Both the position numbers and the translations under genes were made by a program. From contig NZ_CAMIHH010000019.1 in the NCBI RefSeq assembly GCF_946220915.1, positions 1 to 38,892 of the forward strand: a DNA stretch of 38,892 nt, read 5' to 3'. Positions within the stretch are counted from its first letter, which is position 1; the number at the start of each line of letters is the position of its first letter. The notes below the pieces were generated by a model. It was not told where the DNA came from and did not search any database. It saw only the letters and a program-made list of their open reading frames with translations. The stretch comes from an uncultured Flavobacterium sp. (lineage in GTDB: Bacteria > Bacteroidota > Bacteroidia > Flavobacteriales > Flavobacteriaceae). Shown piece by piece: positions 15,955-24,517 of the stretch.

Positions 15955-16407
15955 CTAATCTTCATCGTGTTTCCCATCGTCAAAAACCTGGATGGTAACC
16001 TCTTTATCAATTAATTCAGTAAACTTGCCCCTATAGCGCGTAGCCCTTACCAGGTGATTGTCAATCCAGTGGTAGTTGCCCCCGCGCGGCTTGCCCATTA
16101 CCATGCCATGAAATTTAAAACCGTGCCTGTTGAGCCATTCTTCGGTAATTTCCCTGTGCGCCTCGGTACGGGAAGTAAAAAAGTAAATGACATGGCCTTC
16201 ATCATACCACCTGTTAAGCGTTTCCAGCGCATCGGGGTACAAAGTAGCGGTTACCATCCTTTCCGGCTCTTCATTGGGAATGTCATCGCAAATGGTCCCA
16301 TCAATGTCGATGAGGTAATTTTTAATACCGGAAGGAAGTACGGGGCTAAGGTGCTCGCCATTCTCGGTTATCGGCTGTAAATTGTCTGCAATGTCTTCTG
16401 CTTTCAT
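15955..16407 (-). CDS. HAD-superfamily phosphatase
   Basis: This 150-residue protein carries HAD motif I as DIDGT (about residues 34-38, in YLIDIDGTICDD), motif II as FFTSRTEAH (Thr/Ser after the strand) and a C-terminal acidic motif VFDDGKHDED. The core is short with no cap domain of note, which suggests a small-molecule or macromolecule phosphatase. Its ATG follows directly on the TAA of the membrane 4Fe-4S gene with no base between, and its stop is 6 bases before the CCG gene. It is thus firmly inside the electron-transfer operon. Whether it serves that complex is unknown. Confidence 0.85.
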   Translation of the reverse strand: MKAEDIADNLQPITENGEHLSPVLPSGIKNYLIDIDGTICDDIPNEEPERMVTATLYPDALETLNRWYDEGHVIYFFTSRTEAHREITEEWLNRHGFKFHGMVMGKPRGGNYHWIDNHLVRATRYRGKFTELIDKEVTIQVFDDGKHDED

Positions 16408-17739
16408 TTATGCTTCGTCTTTCCAGTTTAACCTGTCCATCTGGCTGTACTGCCACGGTGCGCCGTTATTCTCAATATTGGTCATCATGCCGTTCAGCTC
16501 CACCGGCGCAGCGCTTTGCTCCATGACAAGGTACCTCCTCATGTCCATAATTATTGACAGCGGGTCAATATTTACCGGGCACGCATCTACACATCCGTTA
16601 CAGGTGGTACAGGCCCAAAGCTCTTCCGGTGTTATGTAATCGTTCAGGAGCATTTTCCCATCGTCTACAAATGTACCCTTGTTCTTGTCAATATTGCGCC
16701 CAACCTCTTCGAGCCTGTCGCGCGTATCCATCATGATCTTTCTCGGTGAGAGCTTTTTACCGGTCTGGTTGGCAGGGCATGCCGATGTACATCTTCCGCA
16801 TTCGGTACAGGTATAGGCATTCATTAACTGTACCCAGTTAAGGTCCTGCACATCGCTGGCACCAAATTTGGCAGGCACTTCGCCTTCCACAGCCGGCGGG
16901 GCCGCAGCAAACGGGTCGGCATTCGGGTCCATCATTAGTTTTACCTCATTGGTTACCGAATCAAGGTTTTCAAACTTGCCTTTTGGCTTAAGGTTGGCAA
17001 ACCACGTATTGGGAAATGCAAGCAGTATATGCAGGTGTTTTGAAAAATATAAATAGTTCATGAATGCCATGATGCCGATGATATGCAGCCACCAGGCAGC
17101 CCTCTCGATAATGATGGCCGTATTGATGCTCATCCCCTCAAACAATGAAGCCAAAAATCCGGATATGGGAAAAGAACCGGCTTGTGTATAATGTTCCGCC
17201 CCTTGTGACTGAAGGTAGCCATCCGCAGCATTCATGGTAAGGAACAGCAGCATCAGCACTGTTTCAAAATAAAGGATGATATTGGCATCGCTTTTTGGCC
17301 AGCCTTTAAGGTCGCTGTGTACAAAGCGCCACATCTTGATGACATTTCTGCGTATCCAAAAAGCTACTACCGCTACAATAACGCCAAAGGCAAGCACCTC
17401 AAAAAAGCCGATGAGAAAGCTGTAAAAACCACCCATGAACGAGAACACACGGTGGGTACCAAAAAGGCCGTCTATAATAATCTCCAGCAGTTCGATATTG
17501 ATGATCACAAAGCCAACATAAACTACTATATGCAAAATGCCCGCAACCGGGCGTTTTACCATTTTTGACTGACCCAGCGCGATCATGGCCATATTGGCCC
17601 AGCGCTCTCCCGGGTTATCGGTCCTGTTGACATTGCGCCCCAGCTTAATGTTGCGAACCAGTTTATTTACATTGAATGCAAAGTAGCCAAATCCCGCAGC
17701 AAGGACTAAAACAAAAAGAATATTATCTATATATGCCAT
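16408..17739 (-). CDS. Membrane-bound 4Fe-4S oxidoreductase subunit
   Basis: The 443-residue protein has about five membrane helices in the first 240 residues (near 1-24, 65-90, 101-128, 153-172 and 207-232) with membrane histidines such as His70 and His219 that could bind haem. This resembles the gamma subunit of nitrate reductase or DsrM. A soluble C-terminal ferredoxin part follows with two complete CxxCxxCxxxCP sites: Cys311/314/317/321 and Cys377/380/383/387. This layout passes electrons between the quinone pool and a cytoplasmic partner, most likely the CCG protein at 15157-15948. The next gene begins immediately after its stop. Confidence 0.9.
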   Translation of the reverse strand: MAYIDNILFVLVLAAGFGYFAFNVNKLVRNIKLGRNVNRTDNPGERWANMAMIALGQSKMVKRPVAGILHIVVYVGFVIINIELLEIIIDGLFGTHRVFSFMGGFYSFLIGFFEVLAFGVIVAVVAFWIRRNVIKMWRFVHSDLKGWPKSDANIILYFETVLMLLFLTMNAADGYLQSQGAEHYTQAGSFPISGFLASLFEGMSINTAIIIERAAWWLHIIGIMAFMNYLYFSKHLHILLAFPNTWFANLKPKGKFENLDSVTNEVKLMMDPNADPFAAAPPAVEGEVPAKFGASDVQDLNWVQLMNAYTCTECGRCTSACPANQTGKKLSPRKIMMDTRDRLEEVGRNIDKNKGTFVDDGKMLLNDYITPEELWACTTCNGCVDACPVNIDPLSIIMDMRRYLVMEQSAAPVELNGMMTNIENNGAPWQYSQMDRLNWKDEA

Positions 17740-17770
17740 ACAACAATTGTGATCGGTGAGCCCTCAGGCG

Positions 17771-18721
17771 CTATTTTTTCTTAGGAGCTTCCTCATAAGG
17801 TGTGCCTTTCCTTCCGAAAACCGAGAAATGCACATAACGCTTAGGGTTGTTCTTCATATCTGCAAGCAGCTCTTTCAATTCGTTGGAAGCATCGGTAAGG
17901 TTGTTGTACATTGCCTCATCTTTCATTAGCTTTCCAAGCGAGCCCTTGCCTGACTGTACATCGGCCATGATCTTTTCCAGCTCTGTCATGGAATGCTCCA
18001 GGCTCTGTATGGATGATGCCAGTTGGTCAGGGTTAACTGCTTCAGATATTTCGGCAAAGTTAGCAGAAGTCTTGTTAAGATTTGCCATTGTACCGTCAAT
18101 ATTTGCCTTATTGCCCGAAATTGTTGCATTTAATGTTTTTGCCGCCTTGCTGAACTCTGACATGGTAGCCCTCATTTCGGCAATGCTTACCCTGAGGTTT
18201 TCCTGTGTTTTCCTGTCCACTACATTGTTCAGGTTATGCAGCAGGCTGTCGGCAGTCACTACCGTAGCTTCTACTTTCGTCTGCAAAGGCGAAAGCTTTT
18301 CCCCCACAACGGAAAGCATTCCCGGCTTAAGCCCCGATTTGAGGGTATCGCCGTCTTCGGCAGGAGCCTGGTTGGTAAGGTCGGGGATAATGGCTATCTG
18401 TTTCCCTCCCAAAAGCCCCGGTTCATAAAGCGTGGCATAGCTGGTCTTTGAAATCGGGAAATCGGTTTTTACCTGCATTTCTATCTGCAGCTGCCCGGTT
18501 TCATAATCGGTGAAGGTAATGCCCGTTACCTTTCCTACAACAAGCCCGTTGAGCGTGATGGGTGCCGATGGCGAAAGCCCTTCTACATCCTTATATATTA
18601 CATAATAGGTTTTGTAGGAATTAAAAAGGTCCCTACCCTTTAAAAACATATATCCCCAAATGAATAGAAGTATTGCCCCTATCACTAAAATTGCCGTTTT
18701 TGCTTCTCTTGTTACTTTCAA
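17771..18721 (-). CDS. MlaD-like MCE family lipid-transport protein
   Basis: The 316-residue protein has an N-terminal membrane anchor (about residues 9-27, ending WGYMFLKGRDLF) and an MCE domain from about 36 to 120 including SAPITLNGLVVGKVTGI and YEPGLLGGKQIAIIP. A long helical or coiled-coil tail ends in a basic EEAPKKK. MCE proteins form hexameric rings or tubes in the periplasm that move phospholipids between inner and outer membrane. The start is TTG, with an in-frame TAA four codons upstream; the first residues KVTREAKTAILVI fit the family, so TTG is credible. No MlaE/MlaF genes are adjacent. It lies between the amidases and the iron-sulfur genes. Confidence 0.88.
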   Translation of the reverse strand: MKVTREAKTAILVIGAILLFIWGYMFLKGRDLFNSYKTYYVIYKDVEGLSPSAPITLNGLVVGKVTGITFTDYETGQLQIEMQVKTDFPISKTSYATLYEPGLLGGKQIAIIPDLTNQAPAEDGDTLKSGLKPGMLSVVGEKLSPLQTKVEATVVTADSLLHNLNNVVDRKTQENLRVSIAEMRATMSEFSKAAKTLNATISGNKANIDGTMANLNKTSANFAEISEAVNPDQLASSIQSLEHSMTELEKIMADVQSGKGSLGKLMKDEAMYNNLTDASNELKELLADMKNNPKRYVHFSVFGRKGTPYEEAPKKK

Positions 18722-18802
18722 AACAGATTATTTTTTTAACAAATGTAGGACAAATAAAGATACTACAATGTGAATATTATTCTAAAACCGCGTTTGCGGC
18801 GA

Positions 18803-19894
18803 TTATATTCTCTTGCCATCTTTAAATGTTGCAATGAACGCCGAAGTGTACCCTTTAGCTTTTGCTTCGGCAAGCAGCACTTTAGCCGCCTCACGGTCAG
18901 CCGCTTCACCATAAAAGTACTTGATCACTGCGCCGCCATTTTCCTTGGTTACATTGATAAGGCCATTAAAATTTGCCGGCACCAGCTCCAGGTCCTTTCC
19001 GCTTGCAGCGATCTGTATCCTGTAGCTTTGCCCTTTAGCTGCCGCAGGGGTTACCGGCACTGGCTTTACCGGCACATCGGCCTGTGCTATGGTTTTAACC
19101 TCGGTTTTAGGTTCTGCATATTCAATATTGCCGGGTGTAAAATATTCTTTTTTATAGGAGAGTATGGCTTTGGCAATTGCCCCGGCCATGTCGTCCTGGC
19201 CTGCATCAGAGTTAAGGTACTCTCCTTCCGGCTTATAGGAAAGGAAACCCAGCTCAATGAGGATGCCGGGCATCGCGGCACGGTGCAGTACCCAAAATGG
19301 CCCCTGCTTTACCCCTCTTTTCTTCCTTTTAAGATCGTCGGTAAAGCGCTCTTCAACCCTGCTTGCCAGGTCTATGCTCTGGTTGATCATCTCATCATTT
19401 TGCGATGCAAGGTTTGCTGCTTCAGGCCTTTTTGGATCGAAACCCTGGTACTTCTGCTTGTCAGCCTCAAGGCTTATGACCGAATTTTCGCGCCGGGCCA
19501 CCTCGATATGCGATGCATTTTTAGTAGCGCCCATTACAAACGTTTCGGTGCCGTAAGCCTGTTTTTTAGCTTCACCATTACAATGAATGGACACAAATAT
19601 ATTTGCATTTGCATTATTAGCTATGTTAGCGCGCTCTTCCAGTTCGGTAAAAACATCGGTTTTGCGTGTGTATATTACCTGGACCCCCTCTTTTTCAAGA
19701 AGCCTGCCTACCCTGAGCGCAACATTAAGCACAATATTCTTTTCAACAAAGCCATGGTAAACCAGCCCATAATCCTTTGCTCCATGCCCGGGATCGAGCA
19801 CCACGCGAAATTTTGAATTTCCCTGAGCCAGGGCCACCCCGCAGCTTAGCATTACCGCGAATAAAACAAATTGTAATTTTATCATCCCTTTCAT
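18803..19894 (-). CDS. N-acetylmuramoyl-L-alanine amidase (Amidase_3) with SPOR-like C-terminus, copy 2
   Basis: This 363-residue secreted enzyme (signal peptide ending GVALAQ) cuts the amide bond between muramic acid and the peptide stem of peptidoglycan. The zinc site and catalytic residues are visible: VVLDPGHGAKD, Glu in GFVEKNI, SIHCNGEA and ILIELGFLS. A C-terminal domain of about 75 residues (YRIQIAASGKDLEL to the end) resembles a SPOR-type glycan-binding domain. The next gene upstream on the same strand is a close paralog. A good -33/-7 promoter lies 77-107 bases before this ATG, so it can be expressed separately. Copy 2 has KDYG where the paralog has EDPG after the zinc His, and otherwise keeps all key residues. 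Confidence 0.93.
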   Translation of the reverse strand: MKGMIKLQFVLFAVMLSCGVALAQGNSKFRVVLDPGHGAKDYGLVYHGFVEKNIVLNVALRVGRLLEKEGVQVIYTRKTDVFTELEERANIANNANANIFVSIHCNGEAKKQAYGTETFVMGATKNASHIEVARRENSVISLEADKQKYQGFDPKRPEAANLASQNDEMINQSIDLASRVEERFTDDLKRKKRGVKQGPFWVLHRAAMPGILIELGFLSYKPEGEYLNSDAGQDDMAGAIAKAILSYKKEYFTPGNIEYAEPKTEVKTIAQADVPVKPVPVTPAAAKGQSYRIQIAASGKDLELVPANFNGLINVTKENGGAVIKYFYGEAADREAAKVLLAEAKAKGYTSAFIATFKDGKRI

Positions 19895-19970
19895 TTACAC
19901 TATCTTTTTATATTCTCATGTTACACACAGGCCTTACTAATTAGGAACTTTTAGCCTGCAGGACTTTTTA

Positions 19971-20001
19971 CAAAAGTACCATTAATACTGCTGTTTTCAA
20001 A
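19971..20001 (-). promoter_or_regulatory. Promoter of amidase copy 2
   Basis: Reading the minus strand, TTTG (20001-19998) is followed after 19 bases by TACTTTTG (19978-19971), an exact match to TTTG-N17-23-TAnnTTTG. Transcription should start near 19964, leaving a leader of about 70 bases before the ATG at 19894. Confidence 0.7.
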
Positions 20002-20110
20002 CTAAAGCCCCTGATGGCCCGGCGAAGAATTTTGACGGCTTCTGCCGATTTTCATCCTGCCGCCTTTGATTAGCAGGGCTATATGGCATCTGGCAGCGAA
20101 ATAAAAACCA

Positions 20111-21217
20111 TTAAATTTTCTTTCCGTCCCTGAACATTACTATAAAGGCCTCCGGATAGCCTTTAGCCCTGGCTTCTGCCAGTAGCGCATTGGCCTTTTC
20201 GCGGTCGGAGGTGCTCCCGTAATAATATTTTATAAGTGTCTTGCCCTTTTCTTTAGTAATGTTTGAAAGCCCTTTGAAATTGGAAGGCTTAAGCGGCAAG
20301 TCCCTCCCACTGGCCGCGATCTGCACTTTGTACATTTCACCCCTTCGCCCGGCATCGGTCGTTTCGCTTGCTGGCTTATCGGCTATGGCCGGCACCGCTT
20401 TTTGTTCCCTCGCGGCCGGCTCGGCATATTCGCTGTCGCCCGCAACAAAGTATTCCTGCCTGTAAGCAACAATTGCTTTTACGATGGATTCTGCAAGCTC
20501 GTCCTGCCCGGCATCGGAATTGAGGTATTCGCGTTCAGGCCTGTAGGATATAAAGCCAAGCTCGATGAGTATGCTCGGCATGGCCGTACGATGCAGTACC
20601 CAGAACGGGCCCTGCTTCACGCCCCTGTTTTTACGTTTCAGGCCGTTGGTAAAACCGTCCTGTACCATCCTCGCAAGGTCTATGCTCTGAAAGGCCGACT
20701 GCTCATGCTGTAGCATAAGGCCTATGAAAGTTTCGGGTTTGGCAGGGTCGAAGCCCTGGTATTTTGTCTTATCTGCCTCATAGCTTATTACCGAGTTTTC
20801 CCTCTTTGCGACTTCAAGGTGCAGGGCATTTTTTGCCTGACCCATTACCCAGGTCTCTGTGCCCGAGGCAGTAAGCTTATCCTCCGCATTACAGTGTATC
20901 GATACGAAAAGGTTGGCATCAGCCTTGTTGGCAATAGTACACCGTTCGTCCAGTTCGATAAACACGTCTGTTTTGCGCGTGTACACAACCTGGACACTTT
21001 CCTTATCCAGCAGTTTTCCAACCTTTTGGGCCACGCTCAGTGCAATGTCCTTTTCTTTAACCCCGCCATAGTGCGCACCCGGGTCCTCGCCGCCGTGCCC
21101 AGGGTCGAGCACCACCCTGAATTTCGAATTACCCTGAGAAAAGGCTGAGCCCCAGCACACAATAAATGCGAAGAAAAACAGTTTTAATTTCGCGTTTGTT
21201 GTCAATGCAATATCCAT
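20111..21217 (-). CDS. N-acetylmuramoyl-L-alanine amidase (Amidase_3) with SPOR-like C-terminus, copy 1
   Basis: The 368-residue secreted amidase has a signal peptide ending GSAFSQ, then the Amidase_3 domain with VVLDPGHGGEDPGAH, Glu in GVKEKDI, SIHCNAED and ILIELGFISY. A linker rich in Ala and Glu leads to a SPOR-like end (YKVQIAASGRDLPL onward). It is the closest paralog of the gene immediately downstream: long blocks such as QGNSKFRVVLDPGHG, VYTRKTDVF and GVKQGPFWVLHR are shared. A FIGLMLQHEQSA segment (about residues 160-171) replaces the ANLASQNDEM-type stretch of copy 2. It is divergent from the lptD-like gene with 106 bases between the starts. Confidence 0.93.
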   Translation of the reverse strand: MDIALTTNAKLKLFFFAFIVCWGSAFSQGNSKFRVVLDPGHGGEDPGAHYGGVKEKDIALSVAQKVGKLLDKESVQVVYTRKTDVFIELDERCTIANKADANLFVSIHCNAEDKLTASGTETWVMGQAKNALHLEVAKRENSVISYEADKTKYQGFDPAKPETFIGLMLQHEQSAFQSIDLARMVQDGFTNGLKRKNRGVKQGPFWVLHRTAMPSILIELGFISYRPEREYLNSDAGQDELAESIVKAIVAYRQEYFVAGDSEYAEPAAREQKAVPAIADKPASETTDAGRRGEMYKVQIAASGRDLPLKPSNFKGLSNITKEKGKTLIKYYYGSTSDREKANALLAEARAKGYPEAFIVMFRDGKKI

Positions 21218-21228
21218 ATCATCCTGCT

Positions 21229-21260
21229 TTTGTTATAATTACTTTTTACGGTTAATTTTG
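21229..21260 (+). promoter_or_regulatory. Promoter of the lptD-like gene
   Basis: TTTG (21229-21232), 20 bases, then TAATTTTG (21253-21260) fits the Bacteroidota consensus. A second -7-like box, TAAGTTTG, follows at 21273-21280 without a well-spaced upstream partner. The ATG is at 21324. Confidence 0.65.
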
Positions 21261-21323
21261 ATAAATTTATTGTAAGTTTGACACTTTCAAAAAATAGGCC
21301 ATACTTTCTCAAAAATAGTATTA

Positions 21324-23996
21324 ATGCGGGTGGATAGAAACGTACTGTACATAATTTTATCAGCAATTTTCCTAACAATTGGAACCCACAAAGTCTCAGC
21401 CCAGGAAGACCCCGAAAAACCCGCACCTGCTGTTGACAGCACGAGCGTGCCACAGGCATTGGCCATTGTGCGCGATACTACAAAGACCGACTCCATCAAG
21501 CCTAAAAAATCAGGACTGGATGCCATTGTAAAGCGCAAGGCTAAAGGCTATGAAAAACTCGACCAGCGCAATAAACTCCTCCTCCTTCATGATGAAGCCG
21601 AACTGTACTATAATGATATAGAACTGAAATCCGGGCAGATTATTATGAAATATGAAAAGGATGAAGTTTTTGCAGGCAGGCTGAAGGATTCCACGGGCAA
21701 ATATACCCAATACCCTTATTTTAAACAAGGCAATAATGTGGTTGAGGCCGATTCCATCCATTTTAACACCGTAACCAAAAAAGCGCGGGTATGGAATTCG
21801 CGGTCGGACCAGGGTGAATTCCGTGTGCGTGGCGAACTGACAAAAAAAGAGAATGACTCGGTCTATTTTATTAAAGGTGCGCGCTTTACCACTTCAAAAG
21901 ACATCAATAATCCCGAATATTACTTTTATTCGCCAAAGATCAAGTTCGTACCCGGTAAAAAGGTAGTGGTAGGCCCTACCAACCTGGTCATAGCCGACGT
22001 GCCTACCCCACTGATGCTCCCATTTGCCTTTTTCCCGATGACCGATAAAGCTGAGTCCGGGTTTATTGTGCCTACTTTCGGCGACAACACGCGCCAAGGG
22101 TATTTCCTGCAAAACGGGGGCTATTATTTTGCGCTTAGCGATTACTACGACCTTGCCGTACTGGGAGATTATTACACCAACGGGAGCTATGGCCTCCGCT
22201 TTCAGTCGAGCTATGCGGCCCGCTATAAGTTTACAGGCAACCTGAACTTCCGTTTTGAAAACAATGTACAAAGCGAAAGGGGTTTTCCTGACTATGCACG
22301 CTCCAAGCAATACAACATCCAGTGGTCGCACAACCAGGATGCCAAGGCCAACCCGAACTCAAGGTTTTCGGCCAGTGTGAACCTGGGCTCGAGCCAGTAT
22401 TACAGGCAGTCGCTCAACATGAATAACATTGGCGCGAGCCTTAACAACACCATGCAGTCATCGGTATCCTATTCCAAAACGTTCCAGACGGTGCCGCAGG
22501 TAAACTTTTCGCTGAGTGCCACACATAACCAGAACACCAATACCGAGCAGATCAACATGACCCTGCCTACCCTTCAGGCCAGTGTTGACAGGATATTCCC
22601 GTTTGCACCCGCCGATGCGCCAAAAAAAGGCTTCATAAAAAACATTAACCTGCAATACAACCTAAGGGGCGAGAACAGGATCCAGACCTATGATTCGCTT
22701 TTCTTTAAGCCGCAGATGTTCCGCGATGCAAAAAGCGGCATGCAGCATACTATCCCACTAAGCACCAACTTTAAAGTGTTTAAATACTTCTCGGTATCGG
22801 CAAGTACGAACTACCAGGAAACATGGGTGATGAACACCATTCGCAGGGAATACAATGCGGACAGCGCCACAGCCATTACGCGTGACGTAAGAGGGTTTGA
22901 CTCCTATCGCACCTATAATTTTGCCTCCAGCATTGGTACGACCGTGTATGGTACGTTCAATTTTGGCGATGATAAAAAAATCCAGGCCATACGCCACGTA
23001 ATACGCCCCTCGGTATCGTATAGCTATGCCCCGAGCTTTGACAGGTATTATGATTATTACCCAATTGATGCCGCCGGTACCCTTGACCAGTATACACGTT
23101 TTGAGAGCGGCCTTTTCGGGCAGCCGGGAAGGACATATGCCAGCAACATAGGGATTGCGGTAAACAACACCTTTGAGGCCAAAGTGCGCAATGACGACGA
23201 TGACAGCCCCGATGCCGAACCCAAAAAGGTAATGTTGCTAAACAACCTCAACTTTACCACTGCTTACAACCTTGCGGCCGATTCGCTTGCCTGGTCGCCA
23301 TTGCGCGTATCTGCAGGAACCAACCTCTTTAAAGAGAAAATGAACATTAACTTTGGCACCACACTCGACCCTTATGCCCTAAACAATGCCGGAACGCGTA
23401 TCAATACCTATAACATTGACAATGGCGGAAGCCTTTTTCGCATGACCAGCGCCAATGTTACCGTGAATTATTCGATAACAAGCGAAGAAGGAAAATCGGG
23501 CGATGGCGAAAACGAGGACAGCCAGACAGCCAGGAATGGCGGGCGCGAGGACGACCTGTTCGGGCAGGCAACCGACCTGAGTGACAGCCGGAAGAGTATG
23601 TTTGACGAAGAAGAAGAAGGCACTGAAAAAGACAAATCCGAAGGCGGTTTCTTCAATGCCAAACTCCCCTGGGACCTAAGGTTTGCCTACTCCCTCACCT
23701 ATTCTAACGACAGGAGAGAACGGAAGATCGTGGGCAACTCCATAATGCTCTCGGGCAACCTGGACATCACGCCGCGCTGGAAAATGGGCTTTTCATCGGG
23801 TTATGACTTTGTCCTGGATGGCGTAACGTTTACCCAGCTCCGCTTTGAGCGCGACCTACTGAGCTGGAGGATGGATTTTAACTGGGTTCCCTTTGGCGAC
23901 AATACCTCGTGGGGCTTTTTCATCGGCATAAAATCATCTGTGCTTAGCGATATCAAGTGGGATAAACGCAGGGTACCGGACAGGATAATCAGGTAA
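21324..23996 (+). CDS. lptD: LptD/OstA-like outer-membrane LPS assembly protein
   Basis: The 890-residue protein has a signal peptide (ending HKVSAQ). An N-terminal OstA-type beta-jellyroll part runs from about residue 80 to 230 (YYNDIELKSGQIIMKYEKDEV, GNNVVEADSIHFN). A C-terminal beta-barrel of about 600 residues is rich in alternating aromatic and polar residues and ends PDRIIR. LptD inserts lipopolysaccharide into the outer leaflet of the outer membrane with LptE. An acidic low-complexity stretch around residues 720-775 (EEGKSGDGENEDSQ and DEEEEG) lies between barrel strands, probably an extracellular loop. ridA follows after 27 bases. The divergent neighbour is a cell-wall amidase. Confidence 0.85.
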   Translation: MRVDRNVLYIILSAIFLTIGTHKVSAQEDPEKPAPAVDSTSVPQALAIVRDTTKTDSIKPKKSGLDAIVKRKAKGYEKLDQRNKLLLLHDEAELYYNDIELKSGQIIMKYEKDEVFAGRLKDSTGKYTQYPYFKQGNNVVEADSIHFNTVTKKARVWNSRSDQGEFRVRGELTKKENDSVYFIKGARFTTSKDINNPEYYFYSPKIKFVPGKKVVVGPTNLVIADVPTPLMLPFAFFPMTDKAESGFIVPTFGDNTRQGYFLQNGGYYFALSDYYDLAVLGDYYTNGSYGLRFQSSYAARYKFTGNLNFRFENNVQSERGFPDYARSKQYNIQWSHNQDAKANPNSRFSASVNLGSSQYYRQSLNMNNIGASLNNTMQSSVSYSKTFQTVPQVNFSLSATHNQNTNTEQINMTLPTLQASVDRIFPFAPADAPKKGFIKNINLQYNLRGENRIQTYDSLFFKPQMFRDAKSGMQHTIPLSTNFKVFKYFSVSASTNYQETWVMNTIRREYNADSATAITRDVRGFDSYRTYNFASSIGTTVYGTFNFGDDKKIQAIRHVIRPSVSYSYAPSFDRYYDYYPIDAAGTLDQYTRFESGLFGQPGRTYASNIGIAVNNTFEAKVRNDDDDSPDAEPKKVMLLNNLNFTTAYNLAADSLAWSPLRVSAGTNLFKEKMNINFGTTLDPYALNNAGTRINTYNIDNGGSLFRMTSANVTVNYSITSEEGKSGDGENEDSQTARNGGREDDLFGQATDLSDSRKSMFDEEEEGTEKDKSEGGFFNAKLPWDLRFAYSLTYSNDRRERKIVGNSIMLSGNLDITPRWKMGFSSGYDFVLDGVTFTQLRFERDLLSWRMDFNWVPFGDNTSWGFFIGIKSSVLSDIKWDKRRVPDRIIR

Positions 23997-24023
23997 TAAA
24001 TTATAGTCTGTTAAAAATACAAC

Positions 24024-24404
24024 ATGAAAAAAATAATCTTTACTGAAAAAGCCCCTGCTCCCATAGGGCCGTACAGCCAGGCGGTAGTGGCTGGAAATAT
24101 GCTCTACACATCGGGCCAGATCGCACTTCACCCGGAAACCGGCGAACTCATTACATCTGACATTGAAACCGAAACCAGGCAGGTAATGGAAAACATGAAG
24201 GCTGTGCTGGAAGCTGCCGGTACAAATTTTGGCAATGTGATAAAAGCTACCATCTTTATTAGCAACATGGATGATTTTACTAAAATAAATGGCATATATG
24301 GAAGCTATTTTGACGAGACCACTGCACCTGCACGCGAAACCGTGCAAGTGGCCAGGCTGCCCAAAAATGTAAATGTGGAAATATCAATGATAGCCATCGT
24401 ATAA
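24024..24404 (+). CDS. ridA: RidA family enamine/imine deaminase
   Basis: The 126-residue protein matches the RidA/YjgF family along its full length: PAPIGPYSQAV at the start, LYTSGQIALHPETGEL, the middle TRQVMENMKAVLEAAG and the C-terminal signature region FDETTAPARETVQVARLPKNVNVEI with the conserved Arg and Glu. RidA hydrolyses reactive 2-aminoacrylate and related imines formed by pyridoxal-phosphate enzymes, releasing ammonia and keto acid, and works as a trimer in the cytoplasm. The gene is 27 bases after lptD on the same strand and probably shares its promoter; the function is unrelated. Confidence 0.93.
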   Translation: MKKIIFTEKAPAPIGPYSQAVVAGNMLYTSGQIALHPETGELITSDIETETRQVMENMKAVLEAAGTNFGNVIKATIFISNMDDFTKINGIYGSYFDETTAPARETVQVARLPKNVNVEISMIAIV

Positions 24405-24424
24405 CTATCACGAAAAGAAATAAA

Positions 24425-24505
24425 AAGGGGCTGTCTTAAAAGTGCTGTTAAAAGATGCTTTACTGCACGTCATTGGTCAGCATGGCGCTTTTAAGATAGT
24501 CCTTT
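24425..24505. repeat. MITE-like inverted-repeat element
   Basis: The 21-base arms 24425-24445 and 24485-24505 pair along their whole length with a few G-U pairs and no gap. The best part is GGGCTGTCTTAAAAGTGC against GCGCTTTTAAGATAGTCC. Inside, ATGCT (24455-24459) and AGCAT (24479-24483) form a second stem. No T-run follows either arm closely, which argues against a simple terminator. The end sequence GGGCTGTCTTAAAAG resembles, from memory, terminal repeats of some IS1182-type insertion sequences, so a short non-coding transposable remnant is the best guess. Confidence 0.5.
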
Positions 24506-24517
24506 CTGCATCTATGC

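Noticed and set aside
18770..19816. 348-residue plus-strand frame
   Set aside because: It is antisense to amidase copy 2, Cys- and Phe-rich with no domain. A shorter shadow appears at the same place opposite copy 1.
24425..24505. Plain intrinsic terminator for ridA
   Set aside because: The loop is 39 bases long and no T-run follows the stem; a repeat element fits better, although some termination effect is possible.
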